Notes: generated by a model not told the origin, from the sequence alone. Shown: positions 12,715 to 26,700, numbered from the stretch's first letter. The stretch is 64,000 bases of DNA from Warburgia ugandensis (GCA_035236585.1 CP141135.1:5304001-5368000); one strand, 5' to 3'. Made by a program: numbers and translations.

Positions 12715-13050
12715 TTTTAATAGCATTTACTATATTTTGAATAATCTTATCCCATTTTCCCGTTTAAATAGCCCCCACTTTATCCGGGAAAAGATTGTCA
12801 TCCGTACAAAAGTCTATCGACAGTTTGTTAACATACACGCAGAGCGTCATATATGTACTGTTCCAAGTGGTAGTGACGATAAGGTCGCAGAAATCTTGGC
12901 AGTGTATCCAAGTTAAAGAACCGGGTTGGCAAGGGAAAGAAGAACAATTGATAGTTGCTTAACTTTCATAACTAATGACAAATAAATTATGTTGCTTGTT
13001 ATAGATTGTTAAATAATATATCTAGCATTTTTATGTATTTTTAACTTGGG

Positions 13051-13226
13051 AAGAGAGTCTTAGCACAGCTGTAGAGTTATTGCAGTGCAACTTTGAGCTG
13101 ACGTATTCGAGGCATAGAAATAACCTCTTACAAAATGTAAAGTAAAGTTGCGTGCTATTAACCTTGTGGTCCATCCTTTCCCTGAAACCCATGTATGTAG
13201 AGCTTCTTGCACCAAGCTGCCCACTT
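13051..13226 (-). mobile_element. Au-type SINE, diverged, near full length
   Basis: Reverse copy recognisable by TATTCGAGGCATAGAAATAA, CTTGTGGTCCATCC and GCACCAAGCTGCCC. Confidence 0.78.
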
Positions 13227-13463
13227 TAACTAACTAAAAATATGTGTAAAGATTGAATTTCTAGATCCACGGATTCATCAAGTTAATAAAAAGAGCCGAA
13301 TTATTGAATATTGTTGATCGATGCAATTATGTATGATCCAAAAAAATCATGGAAGTTTAACTACTTGAATGAAAGTGATATACTTGGTAATCGGAGCAAT
13401 GACCATCAAGCATGCTGGCTAAGTGCCCCTTTCCCAAGCAAAAAGGTTGGGAGTTCAAATATG

Positions 13464-13481
13464 CCCCCCCCCCCCCCCCCC
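13464..13481. repeat. Poly-C run of 18
   Basis: Uninterrupted C homopolymer; the length may be unreliable in the assembly. Confidence 0.9.
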
Positions 13482-13699
13482 ACGAACTTTCACAAATTTG
13501 TCTACTAGTATACTTCTTATAATGAAGTTAGAACTCTTCAGCGTCGATCCAATTTAATTAATTATTTTATTTTTTGTTACATTCTTTTTAAGAAACTGAT
13601 CCACAGTGGGCTCGAAGAATGAAACCTTCTCTTGTTTGGTTTTCTCATCAGTTAGGTAAGAGAAACACTAACCAAAGCAATTTTACTTTTGCACTAAGC

Positions 13700-13898
13700 G
13701 GCCCCACTTTGGATGATCAGACCCGTTCATCTAATTTCTTTAATTTTGGATGCTTAATTGCTTGAAAATCACTCAGATGGATGATTCGTAGCATCTGACA
13801 ATTGTACCATTTATTCACAGGAAAGGGACGGGTAGAAAATTTGTATCCTAAGCCAGATCAATAGGATGAACAGGTCGGATCAGCCAAATGTAGGGCCC
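13700..13898. mobile_element. MITE-like inverted-repeat element, copy A
   Basis: The left end GGCCCCACTTTGGATGATCAG and the reverse complement of the right end (GGGCCCTACATTTGGCTGATC) match, each followed by a GACC(C/T)GTTCATC stretch, giving ~35-bp imperfect inverted ends. No coding capacity. Confidence 0.6.
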
Positions 13899-14133
13899 TT
13901 GACACAAAAGTGGATGGAGCAAATGAGCGGGCTGCATCAGCCACAGCGGGTCCTACAAGATCTCGGTCGACGGCCTCCCGATGTAGGTTAGAGGCTTGGA
14001 CGTTCTAAGGCCTGCCTCCCATTATATCGTTTAACCGGGAAAATGAGCAGAGTTCGAAGCAGAGGATGGGGTTTTGTCGAATTCTACGGAAAACATCATC
14101 GCCCAATCCTCTGAGATTACCAGAGGAGAAAAA

Positions 14134-17100
14134 ATGGAGAGATAGTCCTGCAATTTCTTGATTCCATGGACAACTACCTCATACTTCTTGATTCCTTGTC
14201 TTCCACTCTCCGCCCGGTAACGTTGTTGTTGATTTACTATTATTATTATTTGAGTACAGTTGAAGTCGAGGAGTAATTTGATCTGTTGTTGCTTGCTTTC
14301 TATATGTTTTGGGTTCATGGTTTCTACCATGTTCTTGTTTGTTCTGCTGGGTCCTTTGGGTGTTGAATTATTTTGATGGATTATTTTTGGTGAATGAATC
14401 TGTTGTTGGTGTCGTTCTCTTGCTCTAATACGTTTGGGACATGGATTCTGTTCATTTGGGTTTAGTTGGCCTTGATGATTTTGGGTACCTCAGATAATAT
14501 AGTCATTGGATCTGTAAGTAGATTTGTTTGGTGTTTGCAGTTAATGGTTGCCTTATAATTGTTGTGGATTGTATGGAATGGTATTTGTAAGGCATTTTTG
14601 TGGCCATGTATTCATCTGCATTGATCATTTGATTTTGGCTTGAAGTGTTGTGAAAGAAGTTTTCAATATCTGAGCACTTTGCAGTTCATAGGGGTGGGAG
14701 AATTGCGTAAGGATTGCAAGGAATGGACTTTGTAAGACATTTTTGTGAAAATCCTCCGCATGTATTTCACTTCAGTTAATCATTTGATTCTGGTTTGTGA
14801 TTGAAAGATGCTTGGAAAAATTCGTAGATTAAGAAGGTATAAAACATCCAATGACTGAGATAGTTTAGAGCCAAGGAACAGTTACGGAGCAAACTCCATT
14901 TGATTCAAATGAGTCTGAAACCGAAGGTTTCTTCTTCACCACCGAGCTCTTGCAAGCGAATAGGAAGGCTCATTGGCTGACTCTCTTGTTTGCTGAGAAG
15001 AAATAGAATGACCTCAAGCATTATTGTCAAATCCCTAAGAATTGCAAACACAGCCAACCAGATTCTATTGCTAAACTTTCCTTCCAGGAGAGAATGGAGA
15101 TGAAGGCCAGCATTTCAATCATGCGATTCAGCCTTCTGCTCGTCTCTCCAATGCCTACTGATCATAAAGGGTAGCTCCAACCGCAGCTGGCCTAAACAAG
15201 ACTCATCAAATTGTTGGCTGTATGATAGGGAGAAGACTAGTTTCACTTGTATTTCTTTGAAGAAACGACCTGACTAGTCTTGTAAACTCAGGAAATAGAA
15301 ACGCCAAGTAATTATGTGATAGCATAAGTCAAGCCAAGGCAATGAATGTGGCCTCAAACCCTCTCCTATCTGCTCATTTCAAATATTCAATAAACTAGAT
15401 GTGAGGCATACTTCCATAGCAGTCTCCTGTTACCTACTCTGTTGCAAAATGCCTTTCCTTTTATAAATGAAGGCAGCCACGTTGGATTTAGAAATAACAT
15501 TCATCCGATTTTTCTTGTGCTAGATCATCCAAATCCTTCAGGAATTGGCTGGATGTTAACAACCAAGTATGTGCATATCATAATCTTAATGGAGTACATG
15601 GAGATCAAGCCAACACATACAAAGAGCGTATGCTAGATTCATGGATTAATGTCTTTAAGTTCAGTTTATAAAGTGCTGATGACTATAGGCAAGGAAAGAT
15701 CCAAAGTGCATCTACTGGAGTTTATAGTTCTGAGAGGGCAGTTAAAGGCTACTGAAGGGATTGTGTCATAAACTCAAGAACTACGAGTTCAATTGCATCT
15801 TAAAATATTTTATTCGTTTGAAAATGCTTTCTCCCAACATGCAAGAATCAAAAGAAAAGATCATGATTGCAAATCCCAAAGGTTTTATTTGGTTTATATC
15901 TTGCTTTGGTGCCTGACGGAGTTCTTCATTTCAACAGGTTGCATCTGCCATGCTCCTTTCCACTCCTAGAATCGGGATAGTATATGCACTTGTTGTATAA
16001 AGAAGTAATATCATTGACATGTTGAAAGAGAAGAACTGCCTAGGAACTTGAGTAAAGAAATCCCATGCTAATCCATTTTTGGTGAGACAAGGAACCTGAA
16101 TATGCTTTGGAGTGTGTTGGATCTTACAGACTCTCTTTCATCACCTTGTGGTAGAGTTGCAGTCTTTGCAACTTGGCTGAGAACAGAACCCATTAGCAAA
16201 TAAAATAACTGTAGAAGGATTTTTAAAGTTTCAATTATCTTGTTCTTAAAGCTTTGCTGTTTGCAGGTACGGCTGGACTTAGCTAGTGCCCGGCATTCCA
16301 TGGGCTCTTCACGTGTTCCTAGTGCATTGTTTGACCTTAAACTACATCCTGCTGCTACCACTTTGCAAGTGAGCCAGTTGATTGATGAATTTAAGTACTG
16401 ATGAATTTGCCGAGTCTTAAATCTTATGTCAGTTTTTTCCATTTTAAATTTTAGGTGCTTGTTTTATATCACTTACAAACACCAATATGTTGCACATGCG
16501 ATCAGAAATTGGCTCTCTTTAGGTGTAGGATTAACACCATACATTTTAAATGCTATCAGATATTCCATGTGCATGGCTTTTTCTATATGTTTAAATGAAA
16601 TAAACTATTGAAAGATCCAATGTACTGCTAACTTGTATGGAAAATTGCATCCGAGCCTATGATGAAACAACCTCAGTTTGCTCTATCTAAATGGGCATCT
16701 GCAAGAGATGGAAACTTTGACTTTGAGGTAGAAGGTGATGAAGAATTGCATAAAATGTCAAGTCCTCAACTACGGCATCATGATCCATCCCAGATTATTG
16801 GTTGATAACTACTTTGAAGCTTTCAGCAGATCAAATTTCTATTTTCTGTTCTGTTAATTCTAATAGTTTTATTAGATCTAAGCTTTCTTTTATTGCTTAC
16901 TGTGTAAAGACACACAGATGACTTGCTTATTTTCTCATTTGTTTTTGTCCAAGGAGGCTAAAAAGGCAGCCTTGGTGCACTAAGCTCCTGCCTATGCAGG
17001 GTTTGGGGAAGGGGCGAACCACAAGGGTCTATAGTACGCAGCCTTACCTTGCATCTTTGCAACAGGCTATTTCCACGCCCTGAACCCATGACCTCAAGGT

Positions 17101-18437
17101 CACATGACGACAACTTTATGTTGCGCCAAAGCTCCCCTTCTTGTCCAAAGAGGCTCAGCAACAAAATTCACCTACTAGTGAAGTTTCTTCCACTTTCAAT
17201 GATCCAGTAAGGACCCATTGTACTGCCTTTCAATTTTTTATTTTATTTTTTTACATTCCTTGCTGTAGAAATATTCAGATAACAATATCTCAAATGTTTA
17301 TTTCTATCCTTTATCCAGGGAAAACAGTGAAGTTAATTTGTGACTGAAATTCCTATTCGGCATCCATGTCCGAATGCCCACTCCCACTCTAATTTGCTAC
17401 TCAGAACCTCCTTGCATATTGCTTCATAATCTCATAGACGATTGTGAACTTTCAACAAGGACATTATTACCTGGCATGTGTCGGTAATACAGAGATACAC
17501 TGGTGTGAAATTGTCCCATGGGACTTATGAAACCATGACTGTTAACGGAAAACAAGAAAGGACAAAAGACGCCCTTAAGGATGCACTGAAGTACAGCTCA
17601 ACTGATTACTCTAGAGCTCTAACTCTAGAACATGCTTTAAGTTCCATGTGCTGATGTTTGAGATTCTCAGACTTTGGAGTTGCTCATTACTCTTCTGCTA
17701 CAAAATCATCTTGGGTATCTGAAGCATCATCTTCCACCCCAGATATGCAACAGAACTCTGTATTTATCAATTAGAAATTGGAAGTCTTCTTGTTTACTTT
17801 TGTTTCCTCCTCTTCCATGACCACATGAAGTACTGACCAAGATCAACTTTCTCAAAAGCATCATCGTAAGGTCACTATCACTTCTTTCCAAGGACCAACC
17901 ATGTCCCATGTTGAAGCCTTTTGATCATAAGATCTTCACCTACGAATGGGGGGCATAAGTTTGTTAATGGCTTCATTGAACTTGAAGATTCACAGAAAAC
18001 CTGACACCAAGAATACTTAACATCAGGATCACATGATCCTCATTATAATGCTGTTAAACTTTTAGTGCCTTATTTTGTCTAGTATTAGATAAAAGTTTTG
18101 CTGTCTGCCATTGTTTCATATTAGATTTAGCTAATATTCTCTCTCTACTCTGTCTCTGCTCTTGTAGGTGCAGAAGGAAAGATCTAAATCTTTATCAGTC
18201 TTTGGAACCTTGGTTTCTCCTAAGCTTCGGTCAGCCCAGTCTTCATTTGAGACAGGTCTGCTAATACTGTCTTTGCGCTATAAAATAACAGAAAGTGCAG
18301 ATAATACTCATTTCAATTGCGAACATGTTAATTCCGTGCTCCTTGTTTTGCAGCACTAAGTAGAAATAGCAAATGCACGGTCGTTGATGCTGTCTGCTTT
18401 TGCTGATCTCAGGAAAGAAGTGGATATAAAAATGTAA
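14134..18437 (+). pseudogene. Decayed Vma22/CCDC115-like coiled-coil gene (V-ATPase assembly factor family)
   Basis: Six exon-like blocks with mostly consistent GT-AG borders and phases: 14134-14216, 16267-16368, 16656-16800, 17151-17206, 18168-18255 and 18354-18437. They encode pieces such as MDNYLILLDSLSSTLRP, LDLASARHSMG, QFALSKWAS, SPQLRHH and KERSKSLSVFGTLVSPKLR. From memory these match the small plant coiled-coil protein related to yeast Vma22/human CCDC115, which helps assemble the V-ATPase in the ER. Damage: the first ATG (14134) is followed by a stop after three codons because the frame has shifted relative to the conserved residues. In the last block the conserved frame (VEIANARSLMLSAFADLRKE from 18360) is shifted relative to the incoming phase, giving an early stop near 18404-18406. 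Starting at the second Met (14166), a ~164-residue protein with an altered C-terminus would still be possible. Introns are kept, so this is not a processed copy. A SINE sits against the fourth block. Confidence 0.6.
16960..17140 (+). mobile_element. Au-type SINE, full length, at a splice acceptor
   Basis: 181 bp with the whole Au-like layout: a 5' part with GGTGCACTAAGCTCC, a middle with GGTCTATAGTACGCAGCC, and the 3' part ending CAAAGCTCCCCTTC. It is flanked by a 15-bp target-site duplication, ttgtccaaggaggct at 16945-16959 and ttgtccaaagaggct at 17141-17155 (one mismatch). The duplicated sequence contains the presumed intron/exon border of the fourth block of the Vma22-like gene. The pyrimidine-rich SINE tail now lies directly upstream of the downstream copy of that acceptor. 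Confidence 0.92.
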
Positions 18438-20339
18438 ACGGCAATTGTCGCCATCAACAATAGAAGATCTTTGAAATTTGGAGAGGGAATTATTTGTTGA
18501 TTGGTTGTTGCAAATGGTTAACAAAGCTTGTTCTTTATGTCAATGGAAGAGCAAGTCACGTATATAATGATGTATTTCTTAACATTGTGGACTCGAAAAT
18601 AGCACTGAACTAGGAGACTATATAACTAGGTGCAAATTTTTGATACCGTAATGCTAAATGAGACCAACTTATAAGCTATGTCTGCTAAAGCGCCCCCATT
18701 TTTGCAATGAATGGGCCCTACCTTTAGATGATCCCACCTGTTGATCCGATTGTCCTGACTTTTGATGTTTGGTAAACAAAAGATCAAGATGATTGAATAA
18801 TTCTACTGTTACACAGAAAATGTGCTCGGAGGCAAACTCTAGGCAGTTGTTTATATATTAAAAGAAGGGCTTAAACTGTACTCATATAAACAAGGAGCTA
18901 TTAGGTAACACTAAATCTTCAGCCCTTTTTCTTTTGTTACAAGCGAAGAAATCACTCGTGCACTGTGATTCTCCTAAATCAAAGCCCAGGCCAAAAGGGG
19001 AAGTAGCTATTCGAACCTATGATCAAGCGTGTACTTCACATGTGCACTCTCACTCTCACTCCAAAATCAAACTCCTAGCCAAAGGGAAAAGCAGCTATTC
19101 GAACCTACCACCAAGCGTGTACTTTAGATAATATAGTGAGTTGTCTGTGACCAACTGCACTAAGCATTTGTCGGCAATCTTCGGCACTTTGATATACAAA
19201 TTTAGTAGGTGATGCGAAAATTGAAATGGCCAAGAATCGAGTTGGTGGGACAACTTTAACGTTTGCCTAAATGTGCGTGAGAACCATCTGATGGAAGCAA
19301 TCTTCGCTACTGGACTGAATCTGCTTAGTCTTTGGCGTGCTTTTTGCGATGGGCGTGAGCGCGTGAACCAGATTATATAAGCCTTGCCACCAGCCCTCAT
19401 TAATAAAGCTAGTGAAGAAAAGGTCTGATTATCAATTGGTTACAATCCTTCAGTTGGTTCTTAGTCCAATCTTTCAAGCAATCCAATTTCGGTCTCCAAA
19501 GCTATTAGCTGATTAGCATCATTCAGTGGATAAGCTCCTTTATTGGGGAATGGATATTTCCATGCAGCTTTATGATTATAGTCACCACCCTTATTTGGGG
19601 ATTTTGTGGTAATGTACATGTGAGCCCACTTTTTGAATGATCTGAACCTTTCATCCTAACCATCTTGAGAAAGATGACCCACCCCCCAGAAGTCTACACG
19701 GATTTTTCTAAGATGCTGTGATTATTATAGATTTGAATATAGCTAATTTTAGAACCCAGAATGTATATGATTCTGGAGCCAGGACTCAGCTTTGGCAAAA
19801 CTCTTAAGATGAACGGTTCAGATGCAGTTGCCACTCAAAATGAAAATGATATTGCTACTGCTGCATGGTTGTGGCCCAACCGTGTGTAGATCAGATCACG
19901 AAACATCTATACGTCACGGATAATTTTAGCTGTGATGCAAATGCATACGGGCAGACACCCCACAATAGTCGTAGGGTAAATACACTTCATTTAAAGCAGT
20001 TTTGATCCCATTGAGGCATTGGTCATTCTAATGCTGAAGAACCCATTGATTGCACACACTGTACAAGACTTGATACCCATAAACCAGAAAATTTGCAAAC
20101 AAAACACCAGAGTTATAAGATATTCTCAGACTAAGTTTATGATAGCAGATGACTGAGTTATCGCCATTAATTGCATATGCCCTTCGTGTACGAGTTACTT
20201 TTCAGATTCAAGTCCGAGGGTTTCTCTTGCAACAGATTGCAGTTTGCCTATACTGGAACCAAGATTTCACTAAAGAAAGGAAGAAAAGATATGCTTGGGA
20301 AGAGGAATTACAAAGACAAAGTATTGGTGATAGTCATGT
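18438..20339. other. Intergenic region between the Vma22-like pseudogene and the EH1-like gene
   Basis: No gene seen. There are two ~50-bp near repeats at 18954-19020 and 19060-19125 (AAAGGGGAAGTAGCTATTCG / AAAGGGAAAAGCAGCTATTC with GAACCTA and AAGCGTGTACTT). The rest is unremarkable. Confidence 0.5.
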
Positions 20340-20771
20340 AAAATAGACGTGAATTTTTGTCACAAACTTCAATATTTTCTAACATCACCTTGATGATAGT
20401 GTTTTAATCCACACAATACAGAAGTACATCTGCCTCTTCATATAAAATACAATCTCTGGGAGTGAGAAACCAGAAAGTGCAAACTTTTTTCAACTCTCAA
20501 ACCACAAACAATTGGAATATAGAGTATAAAGAATATACAATAAGTGCACATATGATACTATGAAAACTAAACAGAAAAAAGTAGGAAAAAATTCATCACG
20601 ATGGAAAATAGACAAGTGGAAAATTAAATCTGCAGAAATACAAAAATTAGCATCCTAAATTACAAACAATCCAGCGCTACAAGATACTAGCACTGCAAAA
20701 AACTGGCGACCATACCCACAAGAGCATAAACCATGCGAAAGCCTGGAACACATCCATAACTGAAATACCTG
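20340..20771 (-). other. 3' untranslated region of the EH1-like gene
   Basis: AT-rich sequence directly after the stop codon of the EH1-like gene, with no coding signal. The exact poly(A) site cannot be fixed by eye. Confidence 0.4.
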
Positions 20772-23700
20772 CTAGAAAGCGCTCCAACCATCAGAACCCC
20801 GCCTAGGTGTTTGATTTTCTGAAGATCGGAAAGGCCCAGTGCCGAATGGGTCTGACTCATCGAAAGATGGAAAACCCTGACTCCGGTCTGTAGTGCTACG
20901 AATGGAATCAAACCTTGCGAGGGTTTCACGTGGAGCAAACAGTCCACTGTCATGCATGCTGAAGGAATCGAACCTTGAGAAGTTGTCAAAGGAGTGTCCT
21001 TCAGACCCTTGACTGTATCTTGGAGGGGAGCTAGAGTTGAAAAATGGAGTGCCAGGAACAGAATCAGCGAAGAAGGGGCTCTTCTCTTTCTTTGAGAACA
21101 GACTATCAGCATTTGGAGAGTTGGTTCTAATTGGGTTCAGGCCCAAGTCCCCTGAGTCAAAGAAAGAACGCTGCCTGGGCTCATTATCAGACTCCTGCAA
21201 CAGAGTACAAATTTTAGGATGAGCATTTCCCACTTGGGCAGAGAGGTAAAGAAAGCTATCAAACAGATGTTAAACTCATCAAGAGTAGCATATCCTTGTT
21301 ATTGGATGTATGCGAAGAAGTTCATATTACCTTAGTGTTAAAACCCCATATTGAATCTGAATCATCATTAGCATCAAAGGTCGGCCCCCAGGAAGTTTCA
21401 TCAGCAAACTTGTCCCCAAATATACTTGATTCAGCACCACCATGATCACTGCACAATTGAGATAAAAGAATTCGAAGTGAGTAGAATCAACCACAAATAC
21501 AAATGCCTCAATCAAGGACTCTGATTCCAGGTGATCACCAACTAGCCGGACATTCAGTCTTTATCCACCGAATTTCATAGGATATTGAAATGGAAACGTA
21601 ACAAAAGCACAATGCCTAGTAAGTATTGGATTTGAAGTTCTGGTAAATGTAACTGACAGACGATGGTTTTGGCAGGAATAAGTAACTTCGAAATGCCAGG
21701 AACAGTTCAGAAAACACCATTTGGATTTGGTTGCTTAGAAACCATGGCAATTTCAGCAGTTTTGTCAGAATCAAGAGAAAAACTACCAAATATAAGGTCC
21801 GCCTGAGAGGAAATACTCTGCTTGGCAATACACTTTATCATTTGATTTCCACAAAGTTCGGACTTAAGGTGACACTCACTTTTCAGAAGAGAGATAAGAT
21901 CACATTGCATACCATCTTTTTACAAATGGTGTCTGTTATTAAGAAAGGCAAGATAATCCAAAGGCAACCAATACTGCCAAAGGGAAAAACTTCCTGTTCT
22001 CATTGGTAAGGAAAACAGGAAGATGTTTACAACTAGTATTTCAGCGACAGTAATAATAATAGGCAGATTGGAGGGGGAAAAAAGAGTGACAAATAGAACG
22101 TACCCCTTGTCAGCTAATTATTAGAACATGTAGGTTCAGCTAAGCTAATAGAAATGGCACATTGTCAACAAAGGCAGAATCATGAAGGCTATGTTCTACA
22201 ATGCCCCTTAGTGCCAGTTTGGTTGGCAGGAAATGGACAGAAAATTATTTCCACAGGAAGAAGGAATTTTCCATGGAAAATGTTTTACAACTTTAAAATG
22301 AATTATGCCAAAGACCCAAAAATGACATAAACCTATTGGGCCTTTGGTGTAATTCAACTAGAAGGCATAAAAGTCTATCCCTGGAGAATCCCTTTCTTGT
22401 GGAAACCAATTTCAATCCATTTCCTTCCAACCAAACAGGCCGTTAGAGAAAATATGGAAAGACTTAAAATTGACGAGAGAATGACCTCAATACCAACACT
22501 AATAAGAAGCAAGAGCTGGAAGTAATCTTCTTACCTATGACTTTCTTTACCATGAGGAGAAGCATCTGCACCACTGTGGTTGACAAATGGTGAGCCTGAG
22601 AATTCTTGAGATGGACTTTCTAATGCACTTTTTCCAGGTGAACTCCCAGGTGGGCTTCTACCTAAATCATCTTCACTTGGAGCATAGGCTGATTCATTCT
22701 GAGTGACCCGCTCACTTGTGTTTGAAGACTTCTCCAACTTCCTATCAGCATTTGAGGGTGATGCATTTGAAACTGGTGAAGCCTCATCTGTAGAAACATT
22801 CTCAATCCAGACCGTCTTGGTTTTTGGAGGGGCCACAATATTTTCCACATCAACAGTAAGCTCTTTGACAGCCATGAATCCTGAAATTGGATATAATGCA
22901 TCAAAAAATGACTCTAAAGGCTTTGTAGAAGATTTTTGAGAGAATAGTTAGCTGCATTTGTACCATCCAATTTTCACTCTGACCAACTGCAAAAATAAAC
23001 CATATCTTTTGAAAGGAATGAGGGCACTTGGGTTCATCTTAAGACGTGCACTTTACTTACGATGTTGGGAAAAGCTTAGGCTAGGTACCAAAGTTCATGC
23101 CCATTAGATAATTTATCTCATGTTTCTTTAAGATGAAATTTACAGACATACATCATCCTATGTTTCTTCAAGTTAAAAATCACAGAAAAAAACAATATAG
23201 AATAAAGCTTCTAATGCCCTAAGATAATTCAAGTGCGCACTTGCTTTTATCATTCCTCGTTTTTTGAAAAGTAAAACTAAAACTGAAATCCTATAAACCG
23301 ATGAATTCAAGGCTTCAGAAAAGATGCACAACTAAATCTGTAAACAATAGAATCATCAATATTTCCCAAGCTCCAGAACCCATATTCAGCTCCAGACAGT
23401 GTCAACCACGTGAAAAACAAAAGAAGTATACAACCAAAAACACTCAAGATTACAGGAAAATACAATCATGGACAAGTTCAAAAAAATAACAGCAAACAAA
23501 CTCATTCACATTCACCACTCGTGATAAAAGATATTTGACCCTCTATTAGGTAGTTAGAGGGGGGGGGGGGTTATACAGGGTTTGAGGATGGGCCGAACCA
23601 CAAAGGTCTATAGTACGCAGCATTACCTTGCATTTTTGCAAGAGGCTATTTCCACGCGTTGAACCCATGGCCTCAAGGTCACTTCTCTGTTAGGTAGTTA

Positions 23701-26700
23701 CATCTCCTTAATTAACAATAAATTTGAAGATGATATCATAATCAATTGAACCAAAATGTGAATAGAGATGATGTCAAAATTGATATACAAGGCCTCCAAA
23801 CATCAAAACCAAAAAAAGGTCTTGAACAGTGACCACAAAATTAGAGAAGAGTACCTATGGTTTCTTACACTCCTTTGAAAAGAAGATGTATTAAACAAGA
23901 GAGATAATAGCAAGATACTGGTTCTTACCAAAGTCGATGAGAAAACTACAATCTCAAAAAAAAAAAAAAAAAAAACACCACAGTAATAAGCATGATGCAG
24001 CATCATACAAGTATCTAGTATGATAATTATTGACATACCTTCATCTTCAAACTTGTCCCAATCTTCATCCCAGTCAGCTGCTCCCTCTTGAATGCCGGGT
24101 TGCCAACCTGAGTTGTCAAGAATTAGAGACAATATGTTAGCAACTGAGAAAATAAGAACACAACAAACCACATTGAAAATCAGGAATAGAAAATGGAAAG
24201 TGAAAAAGATACATCATAAAGCATAATATGATTACAGAGCACATTTGACAAACCATTAAATCCTAACAGCAGACTACAGCACAATTTTGCATTCAATAGA
24301 TCATAACAAATGTAATTTCCAGACCTGCAATAACACGTACTTTTGCTATTTCATGAGCAGCTTTATAAGCAAGGAAAAACTAAGGAAATTGTTTTACTTT
24401 TTCTTTATTTTAGTATCTTGAGTGTTAAAATGATTTATAACAATATAAAGACGGATTAACAGAAGGATAGAGATTGCTAAACATAAAAGGACTCGCATTG
24501 CCCAACACCCCCACCCCAAAACCACGACCTTTTCTGCGAAGGAACCAGAGGCCACAGTCTCCCATATTTCATCAATAATTGATGCCAAATCTATCAAACC
24601 TCTTGTATAATTGTTTGCCATGATATGATATCTTAAAAATCAATTCGAATCAAGATGAATACCTAATGCTGGAAGCAAAGAGCTTAAGTCCTAAAACTAA
24701 TGCATTTGCCTCTGTCTCATCAAAATCTCAGTTCTGGATTGGACAAGAAAATGTCTCCCGAATGGTTGCAAATCACGCTGCCAACCAAGCTGGACTCCAG
24801 TTATGGAACTCAACACCAGAAAAGAGAGTACATTAGTTGATAATTGATATAATACACATAAGAGGTGTGGTCTTATTGTCCACATTCCAAATCCCATGGG
24901 ATTTTCATTGACGAAGTTTGATCATCTTCGGCAGCCATCCAAAGAGGAAGGGGCCTGTAAGGGATGGAATGGACATCCCCAAGGTTAACTCTCATGATAA
25001 ATCAACAGGAAAATGAATGTTCATGCTTGGATAAATATAAACTTCTCAAGATAGTTTAAGAGCTACGATAACTACAAAATCAATGTCCCTGTGGTTCCAA
25101 AACTCCACCACCAACTGCCTCAAAGCAACTCCCTCAACTGTATCAATCTTCACAGGTTAATCAACAGAGACCTGGACATGCACAGCATAAATGAATAAGC
25201 ACTAACCAGAATCATACATGTTCCTGTGACCTCAAACTCTCAACCAAAGGTACCATCAGCACAAAACTCAGGACTGCATGGTAACCAGTATCATACATCT
25301 CCAAATGACCAAAGCTCCTCAAATCCCTATCCTTGGCAGAACGGAAAGCTCCCCTGATTCAATATCCATGCACCTCTCAAACCTAATGCTAGTCCATTGG
25401 TAGCCTACACATTAATCTTGAACTCATTCTAACATGATCCAAACCAGTTAGTAGGTTCTGATGCTGGTTCTAGTGACTGGAAGTCATGAAACGCATGCAC
25501 AATTACAGATCAGTATGTAATTCGTCAAAACTCAGGCAAAGGCCACCGCATGAGTCTTTGAAACTACAAATATAGTTTCATTGTTTCAATATTACAATAT
25601 TTTGCCCCCCAAGTTTTGCCCATAAACTCTCATTGAAGAAGCAAACAAGCAGTTGTCTCACTATGCCTGCATCTTCCTCAAACATGATTTATTTGTTTGA
25701 AAGACTTGATGAAGTGTTGGTTATGAGATCAAGGTTTCAATCTCCTGTCACCAGCCAAAAGAATCGAGCAGGTTGTACCAAAAAAAGAAAAAGGTAGAAC
25801 ATAAACCAAGCAATGGCAAACAGAGTGGAAACATTCAGTAATGAATATGATTTACATATCCCGGTATTTGGAGTATGTGCTTCAAAAGTATTTTCAGGCC
25901 ATAGCATAAAATGATTAGGTTGTCTCCCTAACATGAGTACAGATTTTGCTGCAACTATTAGATTCTTACAATTTCTGAAAACCATACAGGATTAAAACTC
26001 GAGATAATGGAATCCCAAACTATAGGTAAACTCCACAGAAGGAACAAAATAAATTGAGTTGGCAGAACAAGTTAATTCAGGATCCAAAGCTCACGCTAAA
26101 TGGTGCCTAGGAAGAAAAAAAACAGGAAGTTTAATGGCAGGATAGTAGGTACCAAAAGGTAGCTCAACTAGTGCAGTTGGTTTAACACGTAACCCATATT
26201 TCTTGCAGCGCTCATTTAGAGCTTTCACAAGTTCCTCAAGATCTGATTGTATCCGGTCGGCACGAACCTGGAAAGGCCAGCATTAAAGTGGCTTAAACTA
26301 TAACGTATAGCCTTTACCAACAAGGATAATCAAAACTTACCTGAAGAATGCCATCAGCACTTCCACCTTGTTCCATTTTAACAATTGCATTATACAGCTC
26401 CATTTTCCGTTCCTACAAGTGGATCAAGTAGAAATTGACTAAAGAACTTCAATGAACACCTGGTCAGGGAGAAGTAAATTTTGTGGTCACTCTTGAAACA
26501 AAATGGCAAATTACCTGAATATCACGAAAAGTTGCCTCTTCAATGGTTAATTTAGAGGCTACATCTCCAACCTGCTTGTACTTCTCTTCATACTTCTTAG
26601 TCAGTGATTCAACCTAAACAGTGAACGGAGATATCATTATTGTGCTGACTGATGTGTTAGATCCAAAAAATCAAAAGAGGTCTATGAAGTGTTTAGGTAT

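Larger units (their letters stand above)
10561..14133. other. Intergenic region between the AVT3-like gene and the Vma22-like pseudogene
   Basis: Contains two diverged SINEs, a poly-C run and a MITE-like element. No coding region could be supported. Confidence 0.55.

Noticed and set aside
16068-16442. 124-codon minus-strand frame.
   Set aside because: It overlaps antisense the conserved second block of the Vma22-like gene and is best read as its shadow.
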